Of a stretch of 64,000 nt of DNA, positions 35,757-44,589 are shown piece after piece. The notes beneath the pieces were generated by a model, which made no database searches, had not been told where the DNA came from, and saw only the letters and a list, made by a program, of their open reading frames with translations. A program made the translations under genes and the position numbers. The stretch comes from Herpetosiphon giganteus. Its GTDB lineage: Bacteria; Chloroflexota; Chloroflexia; Chloroflexales; Herpetosiphonaceae. Position 1 is the first letter of the stretch, and every line of letters begins with the position of its first letter. The stretch lies in the NCBI RefSeq assembly GCF_016907925.1, contig NZ_JAFBCZ010000013.1, forward strand, positions 1 through 64,000, given 5' to 3'.

Positions 35757-36851
35757 ATGTTAGCTCAAATTCGTTCACGCAAACGTGTATTGGCGATTGG
35801 CGCTGCTGTTTTGGTTGTCTTTTTGATTGGTACTCAATTATTTAACGGTTCGAGTAATTCTGAATCGCAAAAACTTGGAACGGTTGCACATTCGATGGAC
35901 TCAGCTCCAATGCCTACGTATCAAGCAAGCCGTCAAGATGCTGCCAATTCAGATTTGTTATTGTCGCAAGAAAGTGAAAGCACTGGTTCGACGGCACTTG
36001 GCGGGGCTGCTGCACCAACTGATAAGTTTGCAGAGCCAGAACAGCCTAATGCAGCACCCAGCCAAGCAACCGAGCGCTTGGTGATTAAAAATGCCAATGT
36101 TGAAGCCTTGATCGATTACAAACAAATGCGCTTGGCCAGCACCCAAATTGAAAATATGGTGCTGCGTTTGGGTGGCTTTATCGTTTCGACTGATGATGCC
36201 AGCAGCAATGACGAAGCCCAAGCCTATATCTCGCTGGCCTTTCGAGTTCCCGCCGATCAATTTGAAAAAGCTCTGAATGCCTTTGAAGAAAATAAGCTCG
36301 AAGTTGTGCGCCGCGAAGTCTCGGGCCAAGATGTCACCGAAGAATTTGTTGATAATCAATCACGCTTAGCCAATTTGGAAGCAACCGCTGCCCGCATTCG
36401 CGAATTGCTGGCCAAAGCTGAAACCATCGCCGACACGATTAAAATCAACGAAACTTTAGCTCAATACGAAAGCCAAATCGAAGTTATCAAGGGCCGTCAG
36501 AAATTTTTGAGCGATAGCGCTTCGATGAGCTTGGTTACCTTGATGATTCGGCCAAAAGCCACCGAATATAGCATTCTTACCACGCTTGATATTGGCCAAA
36601 ATGTGCGCAACGCGCTTGCCCGCGCCGAAAAACCAGCTTGGACTCCACTTGCTGCTGCGACTGGCGCTTGGGACGATGTTTTGGCAATCGGCAAAGATTT
36701 GGCCGAAACCTTGGTTGTTTGGGCAGTCTGGATTCCAATTTGGTTGCCATTGCTGTTGGTTGCTTGGTTTGGCTGGCGCAAATGGCGCAAATATAGCCAA
36801 AGCCAAAATACCTCAATCAATACGCCAAATCCGACCGTCAACCAACCCTAA
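35757..36851 (+). CDS. DUF4349 domain membrane protein
   Basis: This 364-residue protein has an N-terminal membrane anchor or signal segment (about 10-24), a Ser/Ala/Gln-rich spacer (to about 105), a DUF4349 domain (about 108-345) and a C-terminal membrane helix (VVWAVWIPIWLPLLLVAWFG). Typical DUF4349 features are IKNANVEALI, GGFIVSTDDASS, FRVPADQFEKAL, VTEEFVDNQSRLANLEA and a central coiled coil. The function of the family is unknown. AAAGGAAA precedes the ATG. Confidence 0.88.
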   Translation: MLAQIRSRKRVLAIGAAVLVVFLIGTQLFNGSSNSESQKLGTVAHSMDSAPMPTYQASRQDAANSDLLLSQESESTGSTALGGAAAPTDKFAEPEQPNAAPSQATERLVIKNANVEALIDYKQMRLASTQIENMVLRLGGFIVSTDDASSNDEAQAYISLAFRVPADQFEKALNAFEENKLEVVRREVSGQDVTEEFVDNQSRLANLEATAARIRELLAKAETIADTIKINETLAQYESQIEVIKGRQKFLSDSASMSLVTLMIRPKATEYSILTTLDIGQNVRNALARAEKPAWTPLAAATGAWDDVLAIGKDLAETLVVWAVWIPIWLPLLLVAWFGWRKWRKYSQSQNTSINTPNPTVNQP

Positions 36852-36927
36852 ATTGTGGTACCATTTTGGCAACGCCATCGCAGGGCTAAGAGCTAGTGCT
36901 CTTGGCCCTTTGTGTTGGGAGGGTTAA

Positions 36928-37767
36928 ATGTTGCTCGATTTGCATTGTCATACAATCGCCACGCCCCATCATTCACATTGGACACCAAGCACACTAATCG
37001 CGGCGGCCCAAGCTGCTGGCATCAACGTGATTGGGATTGCCGACCACAATACGACCAGCCAAATAACCGCATTTGCCGAGGCTGCGCAGGCTGCTGGCCT
37101 GCATTTCATCGGCGGCGTTGAGTTCGATAGCGCCTTCAATGGCAAGCTTTGGCATACCTTGGTCTATGGCGCAAACCCCAACGATGCTGGGATTTTGGGC
37201 TTGTGCGAGGCAGTTGTGAGCCGCAACCATGCCGATGCCCAACGCTTGCTTGCCCAAACGCAGGCTGCTGGCCACGAGCTGCCAAGCCTTGGCCAAATTG
37301 CCGTCGATCGCCCAGCCAACTTGGCCGATGTGACCCATGCTTTGGTACGCGATGGCATCTGGCCCAGCCAAACTGGCGTTGATCCTGAATCAGCGGGCAT
37401 GGCCTATTTGTTGACCAACCAACCTGAAGCCTACAATCCGTTGAGTGTGGCCGAAATTGTGCAGGTAGCGCAGGCTGCTGGTGGCGTGGCGATTTTGGCT
37501 CATCCTGGCCGCGAAAAAAGCGTCTACGCCATCCCAGCCACTGCCGACGATTTGGCAGCGCTGGCGGCGGTTGGGCTTGATGGGATTGAGGTCTATTATC
37601 CAATGCATAGCGCTGAGCAAGTGGCGTTTTTCAAGCAGCAAGCGGCCTTGCATGGCTTTCTGATCAGCGCTGGCGGCGATTCGCATGGCCCGCGTGATCC
37701 GTTCAGCCCACAGCCTGTCGAGCGTTGCAGTGCGTTGTTGGCTCGCTTCGGGATTGATGTCCGATGA
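36928..37767 (+). CDS. PHP domain phosphoesterase
   Basis: This 279-residue protein of the PHP superfamily is a likely metal-dependent phosphatase acting on a nucleotide or small phosphate ester. Metal-binding motifs include DLHCHTIATPHHS (residues 3-15), IGIADHNT near 40, a later ILAHPGR near 190 and GGDSHGP near 250. This order fits the RNase AM/3',5'-nucleoside bisphosphate phosphatase group. GGGAGGG precedes the ATG. The stop codon overlaps the next gene (ATGA). Confidence 0.9.
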   Translation: MLLDLHCHTIATPHHSHWTPSTLIAAAQAAGINVIGIADHNTTSQITAFAEAAQAAGLHFIGGVEFDSAFNGKLWHTLVYGANPNDAGILGLCEAVVSRNHADAQRLLAQTQAAGHELPSLGQIAVDRPANLADVTHALVRDGIWPSQTGVDPESAGMAYLLTNQPEAYNPLSVAEIVQVAQAAGGVAILAHPGREKSVYAIPATADDLAALAAVGLDGIEVYYPMHSAEQVAFFKQQAALHGFLISAGGDSHGPRDPFSPQPVERCSALLARFGIDVR

Positions 37768-38663
37768 GTGTGATTGTCTGTTTTATTGATGGCGTTGGCT
37801 TGTTGCCAACCCCAGCGCCGCCTTGGACAACTGCCCATTTGCCAAGCCTCACCAGCTTGTTGGGTGCTGTGCCACACAGCAATTTACTGATCGATCAGCC
37901 AAATCTTTATTTTCGGGCGATTGATGCGACGTTGGGCGTTGAAGGCTTGCCGCAAAGTGGTACCGGCCACACCAGTTTATGGACGGGCGTAAACGCTTCG
38001 GCCCTGTTGGGCAGGCATTATCCGGCCTATCCCGCGCCATCGCAGCGCCCGATGATTGCTGAACAAAGCCTGTTTGCCAAAGTGCAACAGCTTGGCCGCA
38101 CCAGCCTCATCGCCACCGTACATCGCGATAACTATTGGGATTTGGTCGCCAAGCGCGAGCAACGGGCAACCGCCGCCGCCTTTGCTGCCCAAGTTGTCGA
38201 TTTGGCGCTGCCTGCTACACCAGAGTGGCGCAACGGCCAAGCAGTGACATGGGATATAACTGGCGCTTATTTGCAACAATGGGGCGCGTTGGCTGGCTTG
38301 CCCACGATTTCGGCCCACGAAGCGGGCTTGCGGCTTGGGCGAGCGCTGCGTTTGGCCGATTTTGTGCATTACGAGTGCTATCTGCCCGATTTTGTGGGCC
38401 ATCGGCGAATTGCCGAAACGCCAGAACGCACGCTGGAACTGATCGATAGCATGCTTGGCGCGTTGATCAGCCAAATGCAAACTAACGATAGCTTGATTGT
38501 GGTCAGCGATCATGGCAACTTAGAGATGATCGAACACACCAGCCACAGCCGCAACCCTGTGCCATTGTTGGTGGTTGGGGCCAACGCCCAACGCGCCGCC
38601 AAGGTCGAAGATATTAGCCAGATCACGCCCTTGATTCTCGATCTGCTGAGCATTGAGATATAG
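37764..38663 (+). CDS. Alkaline phosphatase superfamily metalloenzyme
   Basis: This 299-residue protein resembles the phosphoglycerate mutase/phosphopentomutase-type metalloenzyme fold. Asp in FIDGVGLL (residues 8-11), the nucleophile region SGTGHTSLWTG near 72, the LPDFVGH helix near 210 and VVSDHGNLEM near 248 give a full set of metal positions. It is far shorter than iPGM and lacks its transferase insert. A phosphatase or phosphodiesterase role is likely. Coupling to the PHP gene by a 4-base overlap suggests the two act on one pathway. Confidence 0.85.
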   Translation: MSVIVCFIDGVGLLPTPAPPWTTAHLPSLTSLLGAVPHSNLLIDQPNLYFRAIDATLGVEGLPQSGTGHTSLWTGVNASALLGRHYPAYPAPSQRPMIAEQSLFAKVQQLGRTSLIATVHRDNYWDLVAKREQRATAAAFAAQVVDLALPATPEWRNGQAVTWDITGAYLQQWGALAGLPTISAHEAGLRLGRALRLADFVHYECYLPDFVGHRRIAETPERTLELIDSMLGALISQMQTNDSLIVVSDHGNLEMIEHTSHSRNPVPLLVVGANAQRAAKVEDISQITPLILDLLSIEI

Positions 38664-38719
38664 CGCTATAATAGGCCAACATGCTCAGATCTTGCTTAGT
38701 TTTCGAAGGAGCAAACGCG

Positions 38720-39268
38720 ATGCAATGGTTAAACGAACCGCAACAATGGGCATCCAACGACAACGTGCTAACCATAACCCCTGAAACCAAAAGCGATTTT
38801 TGGCGCACGACCCACTATGGGTTTATTTTTGATTCTGGTCATTTTTACTATCAAGTGGCCGAAAATAACTTTAGCTGTAGCGTGCGGGTGCGCGCCAACT
38901 ACCAGAACCAGTACGATCAAGCTGGCTTGATGGTGCGGCTTGATGAATATAATTGGCTCAAATGTGGCATCGAATATGTCGATGGCGTGTATCATGTGAG
39001 CGCTGTGTTGACCCTTGAACACTCCGATTGGTCGGTGGTGAAATTGGCTGAAGCGCCAGAAGAACTGTGGTTGACGGTCACGCGCAACGGCGACACGCTG
39101 CAAGTGCTGTATGCCACCGAGGCCGCAGCCACGCCAACCATGGTGCGCTTGGGCTACTTCCCGCCCGCCTTGCCTGTGCAAGTTGGCATGATGGCTGCCG
39201 CGCCAATTCAAACTGGCTTTAGCGCCGAATTCCGCGATTTTCAGCTCGAAGCACTGCCCCAAGAGTAG
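38720..39268 (+). CDS. DUF1349 domain protein
   Basis: This soluble protein of about 182 residues has a concanavalin-like beta sandwich of the DUF1349 type. Recognisable parts are TPETKSDFWRTTHYGFI, YDQAGLMVRLDEYNWLKCGIEY, SVVLTLEHSDWS-like strands and a C-terminal AAPIQTGFSAEFRDF. The family is linked to sugar-related regulation or binding but has no proven enzyme activity. AAGGAG marks the ATG at 38720. It precedes the AT-rich methylase island. Confidence 0.88.
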   Translation: MQWLNEPQQWASNDNVLTITPETKSDFWRTTHYGFIFDSGHFYYQVAENNFSCSVRVRANYQNQYDQAGLMVRLDEYNWLKCGIEYVDGVYHVSAVLTLEHSDWSVVKLAEAPEELWLTVTRNGDTLQVLYATEAAATPTMVRLGYFPPALPVQVGMMAAAPIQTGFSAEFRDFQLEALPQE

Positions 39269-39333
39269 CATGTTTGTGTTATTCTAATAAAATACCAAAA
39301 ATACCCAACCATAATGCTTACAAGGGATTAGCC

Positions 39334-40131
39334 ATGACAATAACAAATCTTTTGCCTTATGTATTACCACCCTTAAAATGGGCTGGTGGTAAGCGTTGGT
39401 TGGTTTCTACATTATATGAATTATGGAAACCATTTGCTAATCGACAATTGGTTGAGCCATTTGCTGGTGGTCTGGCTGTATCCCTTGGATTACAGCCAGA
39501 CCTAGCATTGATTAATGATATAAATCCTCATTTAATGAACTTTTATCAACAAATTAGCAAAGGTTTAGTTATTAATATTCGTCTGGAAAATTCTGAAGAT
39601 TTATATTATCAACATCGTGATCGATTTAATCAACTAATCAGAGAAGATAATTATAAAACAGCAGAAGCTGCATCAATATTTTATTACTTAAACAAAACAG
39701 GATATAATGGATTATGTAGATTTAATAAGAAAGGTTTTTATAATGTTCCTTTCGGTCGATATAAAAAGATAAATTATATAGATGACTTTCAAGATTATCG
39801 ACAAGTTTTAGAAAATTGGAATTTATCAAATAGTCATTTTTCAAACCTCGATATAGCAGAGAATGCATTTATTTATGCTGATCCACCATACGATGTCGAA
39901 TTTACTAACTATAGCAGTGGTGGATTTAGCTGGGATGACCAAGAACATTTGGCTGAATGGTTATCAAAGCATCAAGGGCCAGTTATTGCCTCAAATCAAG
40001 CAACTGAACGCATTCAGAAACTTTATAAAAATCTGGATTTCAAGTTAGTTCTTGTTGATGCACCTCGTCGAATATCTTGTAATGGTGATCGTTCTTCTGC
40101 AAAAGAAATATTAGCTACTAGAGGAATATAA
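39334..40131 (+). CDS. Dam-type DNA adenine methyltransferase (D12 class)
   Basis: This 265-residue protein is an N6-adenine methylase of the Dam/D12 class. The SAM-binding motif KWAGGKRW is at residues 15-22, EPFAGGLAVSL near 41, NKTGYNGLCRFN near 120 and the catalytic DPPY at 183-186. Dam relatives recognise GATC or a similar site; the exact site is not visible. The gene is far richer in A+T than its neighbours, a sign of horizontal transfer. The partner gene starts two bases downstream. The ATG at 39334 follows AAGGGAT. Confidence 0.94.
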   Translation: MTITNLLPYVLPPLKWAGGKRWLVSTLYELWKPFANRQLVEPFAGGLAVSLGLQPDLALINDINPHLMNFYQQISKGLVINIRLENSEDLYYQHRDRFNQLIREDNYKTAEAASIFYYLNKTGYNGLCRFNKKGFYNVPFGRYKKINYIDDFQDYRQVLENWNLSNSHFSNLDIAENAFIYADPPYDVEFTNYSSGGFSWDDQEHLAEWLSKHQGPVIASNQATERIQKLYKNLDFKLVLVDAPRRISCNGDRSSAKEILATRGI

Positions 40132-40133
40132 AC

Positions 40134-40565
40134 ATGAGTCGGAATACTGCAAGTGGTCAAATTCTAGAAAGCCTCGTAGAGCCTGTGCTTGCAAAGAATG
40201 GATATAGTTTTTCTGCACAACCTATTGTAGGTCAAAGTATTAGCGGTGGTAAACATAAATTAGATGTTTTGATTACATCTATCGCCTATCCAGATATGTT
40301 TATCCCCTTATCGCTAAAATGGCAAGAAGTTTCAGGAAGTGCTCAGGAAAAAGTACCCTTTGAAGTTATCAAACTGATTCATCTTGTGCACAATAATCCT
40401 CATTTATATCCTTATGCATTAATTGTACTTGGTGGTGAAGGTTGGAGTTCAATCAAAAATTTTTATCTCACAAATGGTTTGAATAATTATATTGTCGATA
40501 GTCATTTAGTAAAAATTATTAGCTTAGATGCATTTATTACTTTAGCAAATCGTAAACAAATTTAG
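40134..40565 (+). CDS. PD-(D/E)XK-like nuclease, probable restriction enzyme
   Basis: This 143-residue protein sits directly behind the methylase gene and shares its A+T-rich base composition. It looks like a small PD-(D/E)XK nuclease: Glu12/Glu16 in the first helix, Asp44 in HKLDVLI, and a SLKWQ strand (60-64) that offers Lys62. The following EKVPFEVIKL is seen in cytosine- or GATC-type restriction nucleases. Ser60 stands where the family usually has Asp or Glu, so the acidic ligand may come from another position. I infer a type II restriction enzyme that cuts the site the methylase protects. Confidence 0.7.
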   Translation: MSRNTASGQILESLVEPVLAKNGYSFSAQPIVGQSISGGKHKLDVLITSIAYPDMFIPLSLKWQEVSGSAQEKVPFEVIKLIHLVHNNPHLYPYALIVLGGEGWSSIKNFYLTNGLNNYIVDSHLVKIISLDAFITLANRKQI

Positions 40566-40575
40566 GAGCCTAATC

Positions 40576-41043
40576 ATGGCGATTGTGCTTAAGCCGCCAA
40601 GTGCCTTGCCCACCAGCAAAACTGTGCCCGCAATTTTTTTGGCTGGCTCGATCGAGATGGGCAGCGCGATTGATTGGCAAGCAGAAATCGCGCAAGAATT
40701 GGCTGCTGATGATTTGTTGTTGCTCAACCCACGGCGCGATGCTTGGGATAGCTCGTGGGCGCAAACAATCAACAATCCACTGTTTCGCGGCCAAGTTGAA
40801 TGGGAATTAGATGGCTTGGCGTTGGCCGATTTGATCATCATCTACTTTGCGCCACAAACCCAATCGCCGATTAGCTTGCTCGAATTGGGCTTATTTGCCA
40901 GTAGTGGTAAGCTGTTGGTTTGCTGCCCTGAAGGCTTTTGGCGCAAAGGCAATGTCGATATTGTCTGTGCACGCTACCAGATTCCCCAAGCCGCCAGCCT
41001 TGAAGCACTAATTGCGGCCTGCAAACGCTTAGCCAAAGATTAG
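40576..41043 (+). CDS. Nucleoside 2-deoxyribosyltransferase-like protein
   Basis: This 155-residue protein belongs to the nucleoside 2-deoxyribosyltransferase-like superfamily. IFLAGSIEM (residues 20-28), LLLNPRRDAWDSSW (about 47-60), EWELDGLALADLII and the catalytic-type SPISLLELG segment (with the expected nucleophile Glu) are present. Such enzymes swap bases between deoxynucleosides or act on modified nucleotides. It follows the restriction-like gene by 10 bases, but its base composition is that of the host. It could be a resident gene or a functional partner. Confidence 0.82.
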   Translation: MAIVLKPPSALPTSKTVPAIFLAGSIEMGSAIDWQAEIAQELAADDLLLLNPRRDAWDSSWAQTINNPLFRGQVEWELDGLALADLIIIYFAPQTQSPISLLELGLFASSGKLLVCCPEGFWRKGNVDIVCARYQIPQAASLEALIAACKRLAKD

Positions 41044-41375
41044 CGCAACGGAACCACGAAGAACGCGAAGATCGCGAAGGCTGAGCAACCCTCCAATCGA
41101 TAGGTTCATCAAGCAACGGCTGCTTACCAGCAATTGTCCTTGAGGGGGTGCAGGGGGATGAAAACACCCTGCGTTTCCCGCCTTGAAGCGGGACGGAAGG
41201 GTGGTGATCAACGCTCTATGCCAATAATCAAAGATTTCGTTACAAACCTCGTTCAGAATGAACTAAAAATATTCATGATTCATCAGAAATAGCCTTTTCG
41301 TTAATCGAAGATGATTCCTAAAATCAGCCTAAATACCCCTCGCTCAATCGGCTAGGATCATGTTAAAATAGAGCT
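41044..41375. repeat. Spacer with family B two-hairpin repeat
   Basis: No gene is supported. Short words GAACCACGAAGAACGCGAAG lie at 41050-41069. A family B element covers 41143-41204: GGGGGTGCAGGGGG, a loop, CACCCTGCG, then TCCCGC/GCGGGA and GGACGGAAGGGTGG. The preceding 41101-41140, with TAGGTTCATCAAG, is also shared with the copy at 57.2 kb. The rest up to the helicase-like gene shows nothing recognisable. Confidence 0.8.
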
Positions 41376-44300
41376 ATGAGTATATCGTCTGCCTCAACGC
41401 CAATCGGCGACGTCTTGCAGCAAATTGCCCAACGTTTCGCCCAAAGCAGCCGCTCGCCCTTGTTGCGCAGCGGTGAATTAGCCTTGCCCGATGCAAGCAC
41501 CCAGCCGTTGCCCTTAGCTCCTGAATTAGCGGTGGCATGGCGCGCTTTGCTGGGCGAGACTGGCTGGCCGTGGCAAGCTGAGGCGTTGGCAACTGTGCGG
41601 CGTGGTTTGGGCTTGGCCTTGGTTGCACCTGCGCCACTTGGCCCAGCTTGTTTGTTGCTCTTGGCAGCCGAGCATATTAGCGCCAATCAAGGTAGTTTGT
41701 TGTTACTCGCGCCCGATGCTGCGAGCTTGCACGATTTGGCGCAAACTGCCAATAATATCGATGCTCTGCTGGGCGGTGGCTTTCCGCACCTTGTGGTTGA
41801 GCAAACCACCCGCCCGCCGCATAGCCCACCACGCCTGATTTTGACCACACCCACCACATTGCATCAACGCATGTTGCGCACCCACCATCGCGGTTGGTCG
41901 AATATGTGGCCGCAGTTGAGTGGGATTGTGCTGCCAGCCTTTGATCAAGCCAATAGCACCAGCTTTGGCCATTGTCGTTGGTTGTTGCGACGGGTCGAAC
42001 GCTTGCGCCCGCGTGCGCGGCCATTGACGCTCTACGCCAGTTTAGCGCCAGTCGCCGAGATCGACGAGTTATTGGCGCGAGTGTTTGATCATCTGCCGCC
42101 GCTGGTTTATGCCAATACCGCTCGCATTCCCTTGACTTGGGCATTGTGGAATGGTGGAACGCAGCCGGTTGATGCAGCGCTGAAATTAGCCCTCGCCTTG
42201 CGCCAAGCAGGCTTAAGCGTTCAGCTTGATGCGCCCGATAGCCTAGAACGGGCAATTTTGGCCCAACGCGGCGCAGCCCAAGGATTAAGTATTGTGCCAC
42301 GCGCGGCAGCTCCTGCTCATGTGTTGGTGATGGTGGGCGGCGTGAATGCAACCAGCCTGCCAAGTTTGTTGGCGAGTGGCCATCGCGCCGTGGTGTTGGT
42401 AACCGATCAATCGATTGCGGCGCAAACTGCCTTGGCTCAACCTGCCTTGCTCACGCCCAATTTGCCGCCAGCCTTGCCAGTTGCTACCCAAAATAACTAC
42501 ATTAGCAGCGGCCATTTGCGCTGTGCCGCCGAAGAGCGACCGCTCCAGCAGAGCGAAATTAGCGCCTGGGAAGTGAGCGATTTAGTTGAGCGCCTGACTC
42601 AGCGTAACCAATTGGCGCAATTGCCCGATAGCCCAACCTGGCAACCAGTCGCCAATTTGCAGCAGCGCAGCGATATTTACGCAACACTGCATCCGACCAC
42701 GATTAGCGATGTGCCAGTGCAAATCGTCGACCACGAAGGCACATTTTTGGCCGAACTCGATTCGGTGACGGTTGAGCGGCGTTTGTTTAGCGGCGCGAGC
42801 GTGCTTGGCGGGCGGGTGGTTGGCTGGAATGATGATGGTTCGTTGGGTATGCGCTTGCAGGATGCAGCGCCAACTTTGGCCGAACATCGCTGTAGCGTCT
42901 CGGTGCGCGAACAATTTGGCCAACGTCCGTTGGATGGCGCACGCGCCGAAATCGAACTAACGATTGGTCGCGTGGTGGTAACTGAGGAAATTGTGGCGCG
43001 GCGCAGTCTTGCAGATGATGGGAGTATGCGGCGCGTGCCGTTCGAGCCACCAATTCAATTGCAGTGGAATGCGCCGGCCTTGTGGCTTGGCGCTCCCGAA
43101 GCAGGGGCTGGCTTGGGCGAAATTCTGCTTGGCGTGCTGCCATTGTTGCTGCGTTGCCAACCAGATGCGATGGTCGCTTGCCTGAGCGAACAACAGCTGT
43201 ATTTGGTCGAAGCGCAGCCTGGCGGGCGCGGTATCGTCGAGCAGTTGTATAGCCAATTTGAGGCCTGGCTGCATTTGGCTGGCTTGGCGGCACGCACCTT
43301 GAGCAAAGACCCAATCTATGCCAATTATGCTCAAGCAGAATTACGCTGGCTGGAAAATATTTTGGTGCCGCTAGCTGCGCCATTACGGGCTGATATGCCA
43401 CCAGAACCAGCTCAAATTGCGCCGCCGCGCGTCGAACGCGCCAGCCGCCAATCGATGGTGATTAGCACAAACGAGTTGAATGCCCGCCGACGTGGGCGCG
43501 GCAATGTTTTTGCGCTACCCCGTTCGTTGCCCAAACAGGGCGAGGCGGTCAAACGCCAAACAACTCCGTTGCCGAGCCAACCAGCCTTGCCAGCGCAACC
43601 AATGCGCTTGGCGGCGCAGCAACCGCCAGCAAGCAAACCAATTACCAACCAACGCCCAGCGGTGCGCAAGGAAGCGCCACCAGCACCGCCAGCGCCCGAA
43701 AAGGCCAAGCCAAATGTGACCCGTCCGCCGCGCCGCAAGGCCAGCGTTGGGCGTAATGAAGCCCAGCGTTCGACCCAGCCGTTGGTGCAGCCCAAAGCTG
43801 CTGCGCCAAGCAATCAGTTGCCGCCAGAACGTGGTTCGGTGGTGATTCCAGCGCCCAACCAGCCGCCAGCCTACGAGCGGCCTCCGTTTCAGCAACGCAA
43901 TGCTCAGGAAAAACCTGCGCCCCAACGCCCAATCTCACGCCCAGTTCAGCGCGAAACCCAGCCCAACCAGCGGCCTGTGCAGCGTGAGCAACAGCCAGCC
44001 CGACCGTATCAGCGCAACGATCAGCCGACCAAGCCGATGCCCCGTGAAACGCAGCCCAATCAACGGCCAGCCCAGCGTGAGCAACAGCCAGCCCGACCGT
44101 ATCAGCGCAATGATCAGCCAACCAAGCCAATGCCCCGCGAAACGCAGCCCAGTCAACGGCCAGCTCAACGCGAGCAGCGGCCTATTCAGCCAAACTTGAC
44201 CGAGCAGCCAGCACGGCCTTATCAGCGCAATGAGCAACCAGCCAAGCCCGTAGAAGCCAACGCCGATCCACAGGCCATGCTCGAAAAAGCTCGCCGTTTG

Positions 44301-44576
44301 CGGGAGCAGCGCGAAGCAGAGGCGCGGGTTGCGCAACCAATTACGCGGCCAAATAGCACGAATTACGCTGCTGAGCCAACTGAATCGCGCTTCAAGCAAG
44401 GCGATCGGGTGCATTGCGTGCCCTATGGCGAGGGCGTGGTGCAAAAAACGCGCATTCGCGATGGCCGCGAACTATTGCTGGTACAATTTCCAGAGCTTGG
44501 TGATCTCCGTGTTGATCCAGCGGTCAATGCTGTGCGCATCGTGCGCCCTGAGATTCAAGCCGACGACGACGAATAA
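41376..44576 (+). CDS. Degenerate YprA-type helicase fused to low-complexity and Tudor-like tail
   Basis: This 1066-residue protein has the layout of a YprA/Hrq1-type SF2 helicase but without working motifs. GWPWQAEALATVRRG recalls the Q-motif region. The Walker A site reads APAPLGPA where a TGSGKS is expected. Motif Ia reads LLLLAPDAASLHDL. The DEAH position reads IVLPAFDQA, and the RLILTTPTTLHQRML segment before it matches helicase strands. The later AEERPLQQSE, LDSVTVERRLFSGAS and GEILLGVLPLLLRCQPDAM resemble the C-terminal DUF1998-like region. After about 700 comes a Pro/Gln/Arg-rich tail with a 31-residue tandem repeat. A UvrD/PcrA-like domain ends it (GDRVHCVPYGEGVVQ). I infer a non-hydrolysing DNA-binding protein. 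Confidence 0.7.
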   Translation: MSISSASTPIGDVLQQIAQRFAQSSRSPLLRSGELALPDASTQPLPLAPELAVAWRALLGETGWPWQAEALATVRRGLGLALVAPAPLGPACLLLLAAEHISANQGSLLLLAPDAASLHDLAQTANNIDALLGGGFPHLVVEQTTRPPHSPPRLILTTPTTLHQRMLRTHHRGWSNMWPQLSGIVLPAFDQANSTSFGHCRWLLRRVERLRPRARPLTLYASLAPVAEIDELLARVFDHLPPLVYANTARIPLTWALWNGGTQPVDAALKLALALRQAGLSVQLDAPDSLERAILAQRGAAQGLSIVPRAAAPAHVLVMVGGVNATSLPSLLASGHRAVVLVTDQSIAAQTALAQPALLTPNLPPALPVATQNNYISSGHLRCAAEERPLQQSEISAWEVSDLVERLTQRNQLAQLPDSPTWQPVANLQQRSDIYATLHPTTISDVPVQIVDHEGTFLAELDSVTVERRLFSGASVLGGRVVGWNDDGSLGMRLQDAAPTLAEHRCSVSVREQFGQRPLDGARAEIELTIGRVVVTEEIVARRSLADDGSMRRVPFEPPIQLQWNAPALWLGAPEAGAGLGEILLGVLPLLLRCQPDAMVACLSEQQLYLVEAQPGGRGIVEQLYSQFEAWLHLAGLAARTLSKDPIYANYAQAELRWLENILVPLAAPLRADMPPEPAQIAPPRVERASRQSMVISTNELNARRRGRGNVFALPRSLPKQGEAVKRQTTPLPSQPALPAQPMRLAAQQPPASKPITNQRPAVRKEAPPAPPAPEKAKPNVTRPPRRKASVGRNEAQRSTQPLVQPKAAAPSNQLPPERGSVVIPAPNQPPAYERPPFQQRNAQEKPAPQRPISRPVQRETQPNQRPVQREQQPARPYQRNDQPTKPMPRETQPNQRPAQREQQPARPYQRNDQPTKPMPRETQPSQRPAQREQRPIQPNLTEQPARPYQRNEQPAKPVEANADPQAMLEKARRLREQREAEARVAQPITRPNSTNYAAEPTESRFKQGDRVHCVPYGEGVVQKTRIRDGRELLLVQFPELGDLRVDPAVNAVRIVRPEIQADDDE

Positions 44577-44589
44577 TTAAAGCTGTGAC

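Noticed and set aside
39334-40131. Solitary (orphan) Dam methylase
   Set aside because: The directly following nuclease-like gene of the same composition makes a restriction-modification pair more likely.
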